This document shows positions 16,174-24,627 of a stretch of 64,000 nt of DNA, in pieces. The DNA comes from CALIBK01 sp037444165. GTDB lineage: Bacteria > Desulfobacterota > BSN033 > UBA1163. A program made the translations under genes and the position numbers. How positions within the stretch are numbered: the stretch's first letter is position 1; every line of letters starts with the position of its first letter. The DNA lies in contig JBBIMX010000005.1 in NCBI GenBank assembly GCA_037444165.1, positions 1 through 64,000 on the forward strand. Direction: 5' to 3'. The notes below the pieces were generated by a model. It was given only the letters and a program-made list of their open reading frames with translations, made no database searches and was not told the origin of the DNA.

Positions 16174-18582
16174 ATGAAAGTAAGTTTGAACTGGCTTAAG
16201 GATTATGTAGAGATACCAATGGGGATCGAAGAACTGGTCTATCTTCTGACCATGTCAGGACTCGAAGTGGAAGGAGTCTCCTCTACTGGAGAAGGTTTTA
16301 ACAGGATCGTTGTGGCTGAAATTGAGTCCATTCGGAAGCACCCGAATGCAGATCGACTTTCATTGGTCCAGGTCAAGACATCGGATCGAACCTTTTCTAT
16401 TGTCTGTGGGGCAACCAACATTCGAGAGGGCCAGAGAGTTCCTCTGGCGCTGGTGGGGGCGCGACTCCCTAACGGAATGGAGATTAAAAAATCGAAAATC
16501 AGAGGGGAGATTTCGGAGGGGATGCTTTGTTCAGAGATAGAGCTCGGATTGGGGCAGGATGCCTCTGGGATTATGATCCTTGATCCCCGAACTCCGATCG
16601 GAGTCAATTTGGCGGAAGCCTTAGGTCTAAAGGATACAATCTTAGAGATAAGCATTACACCGAATCGACCGGATTGCCTCTGTGTCATCGGGATTGCCAG
16701 AGAGATTGCTGCCCTGACCCATCAGAGGGTGAGATATCCTATCTCTACCCTGCCTTCCGAAGGAGAGGAGATTTATCGGAAGACCTCTGTGACCCTCCAG
16801 GACCCTGAGCTTTGTCCCCGTTACGTAGCCAGGATGATTGAAGGGGTAAGGATAGGTCCCTCCCCCTTCTGGATCAAAGATCGACTGGAGAAGGTGGGAA
16901 TTCGTTCAATCAATAATGTGGTGGATGTGACCAATTATGTCATGATGGAGTATGGCCAGCCCCTGCATGCCTTTGATTTTGAAAGATTGGAAGAAGGAAG
17001 GATAGTGGTTCGTAGGGCAACCCCAGGGGAAGAGTTCATCACTCTGGATGGAGTGAAGAGAATTCTGGATGAAGAGATGCTTATGATTTGCGATGGGGTA
17101 AAACCTGTGGCCATTGCCGGAGTGATGGGAGGCCTGAATTCAGAGATCCAAGAGGATACAAAGATTGTCCTATTGGAGAGTGCCTATTTTAATCCTGCCA
17201 ATAATCGACAGACCTCCAGGAAACTTGGTCTCGAGACAGAAGCGGCCTATCGGTTCAGTCGAGGGATTGACTATGGAAGTTGCCTGAAGGTGGCCAACCG
17301 AGCTGCCCAATTAATCCAGGAGCTGGCAGGAGGAAGGGTCGTTGAGGGGGCCCTGGATGCCTATCCCAAGCCCATTGCCGATCGTCTGATTGATTTGAAT
17401 CCCAAAAAGGTCAGACACTTCTTAGGGATGGAGATCCCGAACGAGAGGATCCAGCTCTATTTAGAAAATTTAGAGCTCCAAGTGGATCCGTCAGAGGAGA
17501 ATCGATGGAGAGTCACCATCCCTTCATTTCGAGGGGACCTTGAACGAGAAGTCGATCTGATCGAAGAGGTGGCCCGATTGGAGGGATACGAAAAGATTCC
17601 TTCCACCTTACCGAAAGGTCCTCCATCGGTGAGAGAGAAGAAAAGAAACACCTTCGTGGAAAAGAAGATTTATGAGACCCTGATCCTCCATGGTTACCAC
17701 GAAGTCATCTCCTATAGCTTTACTTCACCCTCCTCGCTCGATTCAATAGGGCTTCCCACAGGGGATCCCCGAAGAAATATGGTTCGAATTCTCAATCCAA
17801 TCAGTGAGGAGGCCTCCGTGATGAGGACCTCTCTGATCCCTGGCCTTTTGGAGATAGCTCGCTATAATATCTCGAGAAAAAATTTGAATTTAAAAATTTT
17901 TGAACTCCGAAAGGTTTACTTTCCCAAACCAGAGGCCCTCCTTCCAGACGAGGTGACCTACCTTGCTGGATTGGCCATGGGAATGGATCGAGAACCCCAT
18001 TGGGCCTTTCCCTCACGGGTCATTGATTTTTATGACGTAAAGGGATGTCTGGAAGCTCTCTTCGAGAATTTAGGAATCAGGGGGATTCAGTTTATTGCAA
18101 CCGAGGAGGTCCCCTATCTTCATCCGGGTCGGGCCTCTATCATTCTTGTTGGAAGCGAATCCTTAGGGGTTTTAGGGGAAGTCCATCCACAGGTGCTCCG
18201 TCACTATGAGATTTTAGGTAAAGCCTACCTCTTTGAGATCCAGTTTGACCCATTGGTGGCTTATGCAAAAGAGGAAAGAAAGTTTCATCCCTTACCTAAA
18301 TACCCTTCTGTATTCCGAGATCTCTCGATTGTAGTGGACGATCAACTGGAGGTGGAAAGAATCCGCGAGGCGATTTACTCCCTCCAGGAACCCCTTATCC
18401 ATGAGGTCAATCTATTTGATGTGTATCGGGGCACTCCGATCCCTGAAGGGAAAAAAGGACTCTCCTTTCGAATTCGATATCAGGCTCCTGATCGAACCTT
18501 GACCGATGAGGAAGTGAATCACTCCATAGAGAAGGTCCTCTCCCATTTAAGGGAGATCTTTAAGGCAGAACTTAGACAATAA
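16174..18582 (+). CDS. pheT: Phenylalanyl-tRNA synthetase beta subunit
   Basis: PheT is the large structural and editing subunit of PheRS. The 802-residue product has the bacterial multidomain layout: an N-terminal EMAP/OB tRNA-binding domain (about 40-150, with HPNADRLSLVQV), the B3/B4 editing domain (about 210-380, with NNVVDVTNYVMMEYGQPLHAFD), the B5 domain, the pseudo-catalytic domain (RNMVRILNPISEEASVMRTSL), and the C-terminal FDX-ACB anticodon-binding domain (KYPSVFRDLSIVVDD). No recognisable Shine-Dalgarno lies before the ATG, so initiation may depend on read-through from pheS or on an unstructured leader. ihfA follows after 28 bp. Confidence 0.97.
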   Translation: MKVSLNWLKDYVEIPMGIEELVYLLTMSGLEVEGVSSTGEGFNRIVVAEIESIRKHPNADRLSLVQVKTSDRTFSIVCGATNIREGQRVPLALVGARLPNGMEIKKSKIRGEISEGMLCSEIELGLGQDASGIMILDPRTPIGVNLAEALGLKDTILEISITPNRPDCLCVIGIAREIAALTHQRVRYPISTLPSEGEEIYRKTSVTLQDPELCPRYVARMIEGVRIGPSPFWIKDRLEKVGIRSINNVVDVTNYVMMEYGQPLHAFDFERLEEGRIVVRRATPGEEFITLDGVKRILDEEMLMICDGVKPVAIAGVMGGLNSEIQEDTKIVLLESAYFNPANNRQTSRKLGLETEAAYRFSRGIDYGSCLKVANRAAQLIQELAGGRVVEGALDAYPKPIADRLIDLNPKKVRHFLGMEIPNERIQLYLENLELQVDPSEENRWRVTIPSFRGDLEREVDLIEEVARLEGYEKIPSTLPKGPPSVREKKRNTFVEKKIYETLILHGYHEVISYSFTSPSSLDSIGLPTGDPRRNMVRILNPISEEASVMRTSLIPGLLEIARYNISRKNLNLKIFELRKVYFPKPEALLPDEVTYLAGLAMGMDREPHWAFPSRVIDFYDVKGCLEALFENLGIRGIQFIATEEVPYLHPGRASIILVGSESLGVLGEVHPQVLRHYEILGKAYLFEIQFDPLVAYAKEERKFHPLPKYPSVFRDLSIVVDDQLEVERIREAIYSLQEPLIHEVNLFDVYRGTPIPEGKKGLSFRIRYQAPDRTLTDEEVNHSIEKVLSHLREIFKAELRQ

Positions 18583-18610
18583 AGATTTCAATGAAAGGAG
18601 GAAGGAGGGT

Positions 18611-18919
18611 ATGACAAAGATTGATATTATCGAAGCCATTTATGAGAAAGTGGGTTTTTCCAAAAAAGAGGTCGCCAAGATTGTGGAAACGATCTTTGAT
18701 ATCATGAAAGAGCATCTCACTCGAGAAGACAAGATCAAGATCTCTGGTTTTGGAAATTTTGTTGTTCGAAATAAGAGGGCGAGACGGGGACGAAATCCCC
18801 AGACCGGAGATGATATTCAGATCACCCCCCGAAGAATTTTGACATTCAAACCCAGTCAGGTTCTGAAGGCGGCTATCAATCGAAAAGAGACCCCTCCTCC
18901 AACCCCCTCTTCAGTTTGA
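18611..18919 (+). CDS. ihfA: Integration host factor alpha subunit
   Basis: IHF-alpha pairs with IHF-beta to make a DNA-bending nucleoid protein. The 102-residue product has the HU/IHF fold: a helical N-terminus (TKIDIIEAIYEKVGFSKKEV) and the beta-arm signature GFGNFVVRNKRARRGRNPQTGDDIQI with the intercalating proline of the RNPQTG motif. Assignment to alpha rests on its position directly after pheT, which is where ihfA sits in proteobacteria. A proline-rich tail (ETPPPTPSSV) ends it. The ATG follows GGAGGAAGGAGGG. Confidence 0.93.
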   Translation: MTKIDIIEAIYEKVGFSKKEVAKIVETIFDIMKEHLTREDKIKISGFGNFVVRNKRARRGRNPQTGDDIQITPRRILTFKPSQVLKAAINRKETPPPTPSSV

Positions 18920-18969
18920 ATTAGGGGCTGTCTGAGTTGAACCGGCAGGCGGAAAGAGAGGTTCATCCC

Positions 18970-19362
18970 GTGCCGAGAGGATTCAAAAAAAGGGAGACTT
19001 CCATTCCTTCTGAGGATCGGCTTTATTATCGGATCGGTGAAGTCAGTCGGATTACAGGAATTAAGCCTCATGTCCTTCGTTATTGGGAGTCCGAATTTAA
19101 GATGATCAAACCTTATAAAGGGAGCAGCCTTCAACGGCTATATCGAAGGAAGGATCTGGAGCTCATCCTGAAAATCAAGAAACTCCTTTATGAAGAAGGA
19201 TTTACGATTGCCGGAGCGAGAAAGAAGATCAGGGATATGGAGAAGGAGGAGATGAAAAAGGCGAAGCTGCAAGAGGCTGAAAAGCCCTCGAATGGAAGAA
19301 ACCATGAGTTACTCCTCCGTATTCGGGAGGAACTCGACGGAATTCGAAAGATGTTAGGATAA
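18970..19362 (+). CDS. MerR family transcriptional regulator
   Basis: This small DNA-binding protein has the MerR winged-helix domain (YYRIGEVSRITGIKPHVLRYWESEF, about residues 17-41). An arginine-rich turn, the second-helix region (EGFTIAGARKKIRDM) and a C-terminal helix that may dimerise follow. No effector-binding domain is present. GTG 18970, preceded by AGAGAGG, gives 130 residues; TTG at 18937 is an alternative. Short MerR proteins of this kind directly follow ihfA in many proteobacteria. The target is unknown. Confidence 0.88.
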   Translation: MPRGFKKRETSIPSEDRLYYRIGEVSRITGIKPHVLRYWESEFKMIKPYKGSSLQRLYRRKDLELILKIKKLLYEEGFTIAGARKKIRDMEKEEMKKAKLQEAEKPSNGRNHELLLRIREELDGIRKMLG

Positions 19363-19395
19363 AAGAAAAAAACGAAGTGATGGGTTATAGTGATC

Positions 19396-19424
19396 TGGAC
19401 TTTTTCAATGAAATTGAATATACT
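19396..19424 (+). promoter_or_regulatory. Promoter of tRNA-Pro (and surE)
   Basis: -35 TGGACT (19396-19401), 17-bp spacer, -10 TATACT (19419-19424). The predicted start is about 12 bp before the tRNA. surE begins 19 bp after the tRNA and may be read from the same start. Confidence 0.68.
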
Positions 19425-19442
19425 AATAGCTGAAAGAAAATT

Positions 19443-19520
<78 letters not shown>

Positions 19521-19538
19521 CTTCTTTTTGGATCACCG

Positions 19539-20294
19539 ATGGAAAATCGTCCTACCATCCTGGTTACGAATGACGATGGGGTTCATTCAGAAGGAATTCA
19601 GGCCTTGGCAAAGGCCCTCCAAGAGGTTGGAGAGGTCTATATCGTGGCTCCAGACCGAGAAGAGAGTGCCATTGCCCATTCCCTTACCCTTCATCGTCCC
19701 CTCCGAGTAGAAAAAATAAGAAAGAATGTCTATACCGTGGATGGAACACCGGCCGATTGTATCCATCTTGGAGTCAATGCCATTCTTCCAGAAAGACCGA
19801 GGCTCATTGCCTCAGGGATTAACAAAGGGGGCAATCTGGGGGATGATGTGACCTATTCAGGTACGGTCTCAGCCGCTTTTGAGGGGACCCTATTAGGCAT
19901 TCCATCCTTTGCCATCTCTTTAGTTTCAAGAAGCCATTTTCGATTTCAGACTGCAGCCCGTTTTGCTGTTCGAGTGGCCCAAGCCATCCTCAAATATGGA
20001 CTTCCAAAAGATACCCTTCTCAATATCAATGTTCCGAATCTAAAGGAAAAGGAGATTAAATCTTATAAAATTACAGAGCAGGGGAGATGGATCCATAACG
20101 GGAATGCGGTCGTTGAGAAGGTGGATCCAAGGGGAAAGAAATACTATTGGATTGGAGGGGGACAACTCCTCTTCAGTAAAAAGAGGAATACGGATGTGGA
20201 GGCCGTTCAGAATGCTTATATTTCCATCACTCCCCTTCACCTTGACTTAACCAATTATGGTTCCCTCCCTAAGTTGAAAAGATGGAAAATCTAA
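19539..20294 (+). CDS. surE: 5'/3'-nucleotidase SurE
   Basis: SurE is a divalent-metal-dependent nucleotidase that removes phosphate from nucleoside monophosphates and can act on short polyphosphate; it is linked to stress survival. The ATG at 19539 gives MENRPTILVTNDDGVHSEGI, the standard start with the metal-binding Asp pair in TNDDG. The frame is open through the tRNA upstream, but that part is not coding. The product is 251 residues, with VAPDREESA, SLTLHRPL, the signature SGINKGGNLGDDVTYSGTVSAA near residues 89-110, and a C-terminal ITPLHLDLTNY. It lies 19 bp downstream of tRNA-Pro. Confidence 0.96.
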   Translation: MENRPTILVTNDDGVHSEGIQALAKALQEVGEVYIVAPDREESAIAHSLTLHRPLRVEKIRKNVYTVDGTPADCIHLGVNAILPERPRLIASGINKGGNLGDDVTYSGTVSAAFEGTLLGIPSFAISLVSRSHFRFQTAARFAVRVAQAILKYGLPKDTLLNINVPNLKEKEIKSYKITEQGRWIHNGNAVVEKVDPRGKKYYWIGGGQLLFSKKRNTDVEAVQNAYISITPLHLDLTNYGSLPKLKRWKI

Positions 20295-20331
20295 AAAAGA
20301 TCAATCATTTCAATCATAAAAGGAGACGACG

Positions 20332-21432
20332 ATGAAAACGACACTCAGCGTAATTAAGGCAGACATTGGAAGTATTGGAGGACATATTCGTCCCAGTGAA
20401 CGGTTGGTCGAGGCCGTTCGGAATTATGTGGCTGAAAAAGGAAAAGGGATTGTGACCGATTTTTATGTGAGTCATACCGGGGATGACATTGCCATTCTCT
20501 TTTCTCACACCCTGGGAAAGGGTAATGAGAAGGTCCACGGGTTGGCGTGGGATGCCTTTGTCGCTGGAACAAAGGTCGCTAAAGCTCAGGGACTCTATGG
20601 AGCAGGGCAGGACCTTCTGAAGGATTCCTTTTCTGGAAATGTGAAGGGGATGGGTCCTGCAGTGGCCGAGATGGAGTTCGAAGAGAGACCTAATGAGCCT
20701 TTCTTATTTTTTGCTGCTGATAAAACCGACCCTGGAGCCTATAACCTTCCTCTCTATTTGGCCTTCGCAGACCCCATGTATAATGCAGGACTCATCTTAA
20801 GTCCTTCCATGAATAAGGGGTTTCGATTTGTGATCATGGATGTCAATTATACAGAGGGGGATCGGGTCATTGAACTCAATGCCCCTGAAGAACTCTATGA
20901 CATCGCCGCCCTGCTCAGGGATAATCAGCGTTTTGTCGTTGAGGCGATCTATTCTCGAAATACGGGGGAGATTGCGGCGGCCGTAAGTACGACTCGCCTT
21001 CACAATATTGCAGGAAAATATACGGGTAAAGACGATCCCGTGATGCTGGTCAGGGTTCAGGGGGCCTTTCCCGCTACTGGAGAGGTCCTGGCTCCATTTA
21101 ATATCGGTCATTATGTGGCGGGGTTTATGAGAGGAAGTCATACCGGACCCCTCATGCCTGTGAAGATCAACTCGGCCATCTCCTTCTTTGATGGTCCACC
21201 CATCGTCGCCTGTCACGCCTTTTGTGTCCATGAGGGGAAGCTGACGGAACCTGCCGATGCCTTTGACCATCCTTACTGGGATTGGGTCCGGGATAGGGTT
21301 TCTCAGAAAGCGACCGAAATGAGGCAACAGGGATTCTCCGGGGCAGCGATGTTGCCTTATGGAGAACTGGAATATGGTGGCATCGTAGAAAAGATGAAAA
21401 TCCTGGAGGGTCGATTCAAAGTCAGAAGTTAA
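20332..21432 (+). CDS. Fructose-1,6-bisphosphate aldolase/phosphatase (class V FBPase)
   Basis: This is the bifunctional archaeal/thermophile-type enzyme. It condenses dihydroxyacetone phosphate with glyceraldehyde 3-phosphate and dephosphorylates the product to fructose 6-phosphate, driving gluconeogenesis one way. The 366-residue product matches along its length: KADIGSIGGHIRPS at the start, SHTGDDIAIL with metal-binding Asp residues, ADKTDPGAYNLPLY, and GKYTGKDDP, where Tyr230 and Lys233 correspond to the catalytic Tyr and Schiff-base Lys. FMRGSHTGPLMPV is near residue 265. A good AAAGGAGACGACG site precedes the ATG. Its presence suggests gluconeogenic growth and is common in thermophilic or autotrophic lineages. 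Confidence 0.93.
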   Translation: MKTTLSVIKADIGSIGGHIRPSERLVEAVRNYVAEKGKGIVTDFYVSHTGDDIAILFSHTLGKGNEKVHGLAWDAFVAGTKVAKAQGLYGAGQDLLKDSFSGNVKGMGPAVAEMEFEERPNEPFLFFAADKTDPGAYNLPLYLAFADPMYNAGLILSPSMNKGFRFVIMDVNYTEGDRVIELNAPEELYDIAALLRDNQRFVVEAIYSRNTGEIAAAVSTTRLHNIAGKYTGKDDPVMLVRVQGAFPATGEVLAPFNIGHYVAGFMRGSHTGPLMPVKINSAISFFDGPPIVACHAFCVHEGKLTEPADAFDHPYWDWVRDRVSQKATEMRQQGFSGAAMLPYGELEYGGIVEKMKILEGRFKVRS

Positions 21433-21483
21433 ATTACGACCATCCACTTCGGACCTAAAAGCCATCTCTTTATTCCATACCCT

Positions 21484-22833
21484 ATGAGCGTAAAATTAGT
21501 CTATCTCGAAACCTATGGTTGTCAGATGAATGAACATGACTCGGAGCAGATGCTCTGGCTCCTGGAGAGATACGATTATCTTCCTACCCAAAAACCGGAG
21601 GAGGCGGACCTTATCCTCATCAATACCTGCAGTGTTCGAGAAAAACCTGAACATAAAGTTTATAGTGCCTTAGGGAGATATAAAAAGATAAAAGAGAAGA
21701 AAAGGAAGGCCATTCTTGGAGTGGCAGGATGTGTGGCTCAGCAGGAAGGAGAAAGGCTTCTTCAAAGGGTTCCCTACTTAGATATGGTCATTGGTACTCA
21801 GGCCATTCCTCTACTTCCCCAGCTCATCGAGCGAGTTGAAATGAAAGGAGAGAGGGTTTGTGAGACCTCCCTTGATCAAAGTGAGGAGTATTTAAGGGCC
21901 ATCCTTCCTCAGAGGGATTTCTCCAGGGTTAAATCCTATGTGACCATCATGCAGGGCTGTAACCACTTCTGTTCTTTCTGTATCGTTCCTTATGTGAGGG
22001 GGAGGGAGAGGAGTCGGCCCAGTGAGGAGATTTTAGAGGAGATAAACCATCTGGTTCGAAGAGGGGTGAAGGAGGTCTGTCTCCTTGGCCAAAATGTGAA
22101 TGCCTATGGAAAAGGAAGGGAAGGAGAGATAGGATTTTTAGAGCTTCTGGAAAGAATCAATGAAATAGAGGGTCTTGAGCGGATTCGTTTTACTACCTCT
22201 CATCCAATGGATCTCTCAGAAGAATTGATTCAGGCCTACGGCAGGCTTGAAAAACTATGCGAACATATTCACCTTCCCTTTCAATCAGGGTCAGATAGGA
22301 TCCTGAAGGCGATGCATCGGGGCTATACTCGGGCCTCCTATCTTGAAAAGGTCGAGCGTCTGAGGGAAGTTTGCCCCCCCATTGCCATTACAGCAGATGT
22401 CATTGTCGGGTTCCCGGGAGAAGAAGAGAGAGACTTTGAGGAGACCCTTTCCCTCATCCAAAAGGTTCAGTTTGATGATCTCTTCTCTTTTAAATATTCC
22501 CCAAGAAAAGGAACACGAGCCGAAGGGTTTGATCATCAGGTCAAGGAGGAGACCAAACAGAGGCGTCTGGCTATCCTTCAGAACCTTCAGAAGGAGGTGA
22601 CCTTAAGAAAGAACAAGGCCTTAGAAGGAAGGGTTGAAGAAGTCCTGGTCGAGGGTCGAAGTAAACAGGATGAGCAAGAGGTCATGGGAAGGACTCGAAC
22701 CAATAAGATCGTTAACTTCCGAGGGAGTTCCGATCTGGTCGGAAAGTTGGCTTCGGTGAGAATTACTCAGGGCTTGGCCCATTCCCTTCGAGGGGAACTC
22801 GCGGGATTAGGTGTGTTTCATGACGATGCTTGA
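21484..22833 (+). CDS. miaB: tRNA-2-methylthio-N6-dimethylallyladenosine synthase MiaB
   Basis: MiaB is a radical-SAM enzyme that adds a methylthio group to i6A37 of tRNAs reading UNN codons. The 449-residue product has the N-terminal methylthiotransferase domain with three cluster cysteines (YGCQMNEHDSE, NTCSVREK, AGCVAQQEG). The radical-SAM CxxxCxxC sits in QGCNHFCSFCIVPYVRGRERSR near residue 160. GQNVNAYG and the IHLPFQSGSDRIL strand follow, then the C-terminal TRAM domain. No clear ribosome-binding site precedes the ATG. The 3' end overlaps the convergent DUF47 gene by 27 bp. Confidence 0.96.
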   Translation: MSVKLVYLETYGCQMNEHDSEQMLWLLERYDYLPTQKPEEADLILINTCSVREKPEHKVYSALGRYKKIKEKKRKAILGVAGCVAQQEGERLLQRVPYLDMVIGTQAIPLLPQLIERVEMKGERVCETSLDQSEEYLRAILPQRDFSRVKSYVTIMQGCNHFCSFCIVPYVRGRERSRPSEEILEEINHLVRRGVKEVCLLGQNVNAYGKGREGEIGFLELLERINEIEGLERIRFTTSHPMDLSEELIQAYGRLEKLCEHIHLPFQSGSDRILKAMHRGYTRASYLEKVERLREVCPPIAITADVIVGFPGEEERDFEETLSLIQKVQFDDLFSFKYSPRKGTRAEGFDHQVKEETKQRRLAILQNLQKEVTLRKNKALEGRVEEVLVEGRSKQDEQEVMGRTRTNKIVNFRGSSDLVGKLASVRITQGLAHSLRGELAGLGVFHDDA

Positions 22834-23436
22834 AATGATATTAGCGGCTTCGTCCCCACGATCGGCCGCGTTGCTGAGATGACGATAGATCTCTCTCATC
22901 TTCAACATATAGATCGTATCTTGTCCCTTAAAGAGGTCAGCCAGGGCATGATGATAGGCTTTTTCCATCTGGTTCTCGTAAGATTTCGCTTTGACTGCAT
23001 GCTCTGATGCGATCTTTGGATAGTCCTTCAAAATCTTTACGGCGTCGTTTAATTCTCTGGCTGCCTTTCTGAGAATGTTGACCATCTCTTTGATATGTTC
23101 GTCCCCTTTGACCTGGTAGATCTCCATTTCGTCCACCGTCGTATTCGCGTAATCCAGCACATCGTCAATAGCCCGGGAGAGGGCATAGATATCTTCCCGA
23201 TCGATGGGCGTAATAAAAGTGCTGTCCAGTTCCTCTATCAGAATCCTTCTTAATTCGTCGGCTTCTCGCTCGATTTTACGAACCATATTGGCACTTTCCC
23301 GGGATCCATCCTCCACATATTGAAAGAGGGCTTCCAATCCTTCCACCGATTTTGCAGATTGTTGGGAAAGCATCTCAAAGAAACGGCTCTCTCCACTGGA
23401 GAACGGTTTTTTCTTTTTAAAGAATCCTAATGGCAT
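22807..23436 (-). CDS. DUF47 / PhoU-like phosphate transport accessory protein
   Basis: These all-helical proteins resemble PhoU and are almost always encoded beside Pit permeases; they are thought to control or assist Pit transport. The 209-residue product starts at ATG 23436 (MPLGFFKKKK) after GGGAG. An upstream extension is possible but not typical. Features are the long amphipathic helices, the PhoU-like acidic cluster (EREADELRRILIEEL, about residues 55-70), ITPIDREDIYALSRAIDDVLDYAN near residue 75, and DRGDEAANIIS at the end. It lies 65 bp downstream of pit on the same strand and probably shares its HutC-type operator. The 3' end overlaps miaB. Confidence 0.9.
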   Translation of the reverse strand: MPLGFFKKKKPFSSGESRFFEMLSQQSAKSVEGLEALFQYVEDGSRESANMVRKIEREADELRRILIEELDSTFITPIDREDIYALSRAIDDVLDYANTTVDEMEIYQVKGDEHIKEMVNILRKAARELNDAVKILKDYPKIASEHAVKAKSYENQMEKAYHHALADLFKGQDTIYMLKMREIYRHLSNAADRGDEAANIISSIVMKHT

Positions 23437-23501
23437 TTTTTTCTCCCTTCTTCCTCCTTGACCCTTCTTCAAAGAGAAGAGGCCTCATGGGGAGGAGAGA
23501 A

Positions 23502-24527
23502 TTATTTCCCAGGACAGAGAAGACGAATCAGAAAGAAACTCAATCCGGCCATCAAAGCGGAGGCGGGAATCGTAATAAACCATGCCACAATGATGGTTTT
23601 CGCAACCCCCCAGCGTACCGCAGAGATTCGTTGCCCTGCTCCCACTCCCATGATACTCGAAGAGACGACATGGGTCGTAGAGACCGGACCTCCTAACAGG
23701 GCTGCTCCAAGGATGACCGTGGCCGAGGAAGTCTGAGCGCAGAAGGCATGGATGGCCCTCAATCGGTAGATCCTTGTCCCTAAGGTTTTAATAATTTTCC
23801 ATCCTCCACTGGCTGTCCCTAATGCAATGGCTAACGCACAGCTGGCCACCACCCATCTCGGGATTTGAAACGTAGGGGAGAATCCCATGATGACCAGGGC
23901 GAGGGTGATCAACCCCATCGATTTCTGAGCATCGTTGGTTCCATGACTGAGGGAGAGGGCAAGGGAAGAAAGAATCTGAATTCGATTGAAAAGGTTTTTT
24001 ATTTTGGGAGTCGCATCTCGAGCGAGATAAACTGTCAGCTTAAAGAAGAGAAGACCAAAGAGAAGGCCAAAAAAGGGAGAGAGAATCAATACCGCGACCA
24101 CATAGAGGAGGCCCTTCCACAAGATCTTTTCGGGTCCATAGGCAGCAAGAACGGCCCCTATCATCCCCCCGACCAGGGCATGAGAGGAACTGGAGGGAAG
24201 CCCAAAAAACCAGGTGATGAGATTCCAGGCAATGGCTCCTATTAAAGCGGCAATCAGGAGGCTGATCGAAAGAAACATGGCCTCAGGATCAAAAGAGGAG
24301 ACATCGATGATATTTTTTCCGATCGTTTCAGCCACGGCTGTTCCAAAGAGAAAAGGACCGATCAACTCACCCATCGCGGCCATGAATAGAGCCTTTTTGG
24401 GAGACAGGGCTCCTGTTGTAATGATGGTGGCCACCACATTGGCTGAATCATGAAAGCCATTGGAGTAATCAAAAAAGAGAGCCAATCCCACCACCAGAAT
24501 GGCCAGTCCAAGGAGAGGAATTTCCAT
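23502..24527 (-). CDS. pit: Pit-family inorganic phosphate permease
   Basis: Pit permeases move metal-phosphate complexes with protons (or Na+) across the inner membrane at low affinity and can run in either direction. The 341-residue product has about 10-11 hydrophobic segments and the duplicated family motif: DYSNGFHDSANVVATI near residue 21 and LSHGTNDAQKSMGLI near residue 200. Other signatures are GLPSSSSHALVGGMIGA and GGPVSTTHVVSSSIMGVG. ATG 24527 is taken; GTG one codon upstream is possible. The promoter carries the operator shared with the importer and aminotransferase operons, which ties phosphate movement to that regulon. DUF47 follows on the same strand. Confidence 0.95.
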   Translation of the reverse strand: MEIPLLGLAILVVGLALFFDYSNGFHDSANVVATIITTGALSPKKALFMAAMGELIGPFLFGTAVAETIGKNIIDVSSFDPEAMFLSISLLIAALIGAIAWNLITWFFGLPSSSSHALVGGMIGAVLAAYGPEKILWKGLLYVVAVLILSPFFGLLFGLLFFKLTVYLARDATPKIKNLFNRIQILSSLALSLSHGTNDAQKSMGLITLALVIMGFSPTFQIPRWVVASCALAIALGTASGGWKIIKTLGTRIYRLRAIHAFCAQTSSATVILGAALLGGPVSTTHVVSSSIMGVGAGQRISAVRWGVAKTIIVAWFITIPASALMAGLSFFLIRLLCPGK

Positions 24528-24545
24528 CACGATTCTCTATTTTAA

Positions 24546-24595
24546 GCTATTTAGCTGTATAGACAGCTTATAAAGGAAAAATATAGGAATGTCAA
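24546..24595 (-). promoter_or_regulatory. pit promoter with HutC-type operator (site A)
   Basis: Minus strand: -35 TTGACA (plus 24590-24595), 17-bp spacer, -10 TATAAG (24567-24572). The operator (24546-24568) follows directly, containing the perfect dyad GCTGTCTATACAGC then TAAATAGC. The core GTCTATAC fits the GTnTAnAC consensus of HutC-subfamily regulators. A repressor here would cover the -10 and the start site. The same layout occurs at sites B (29760-29809) and C (33699-33745). Confidence 0.82.
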
Positions 24596-24627
24596 TAGAC
24601 TAATTTTTTTCCTCTGTCATCCCATTT

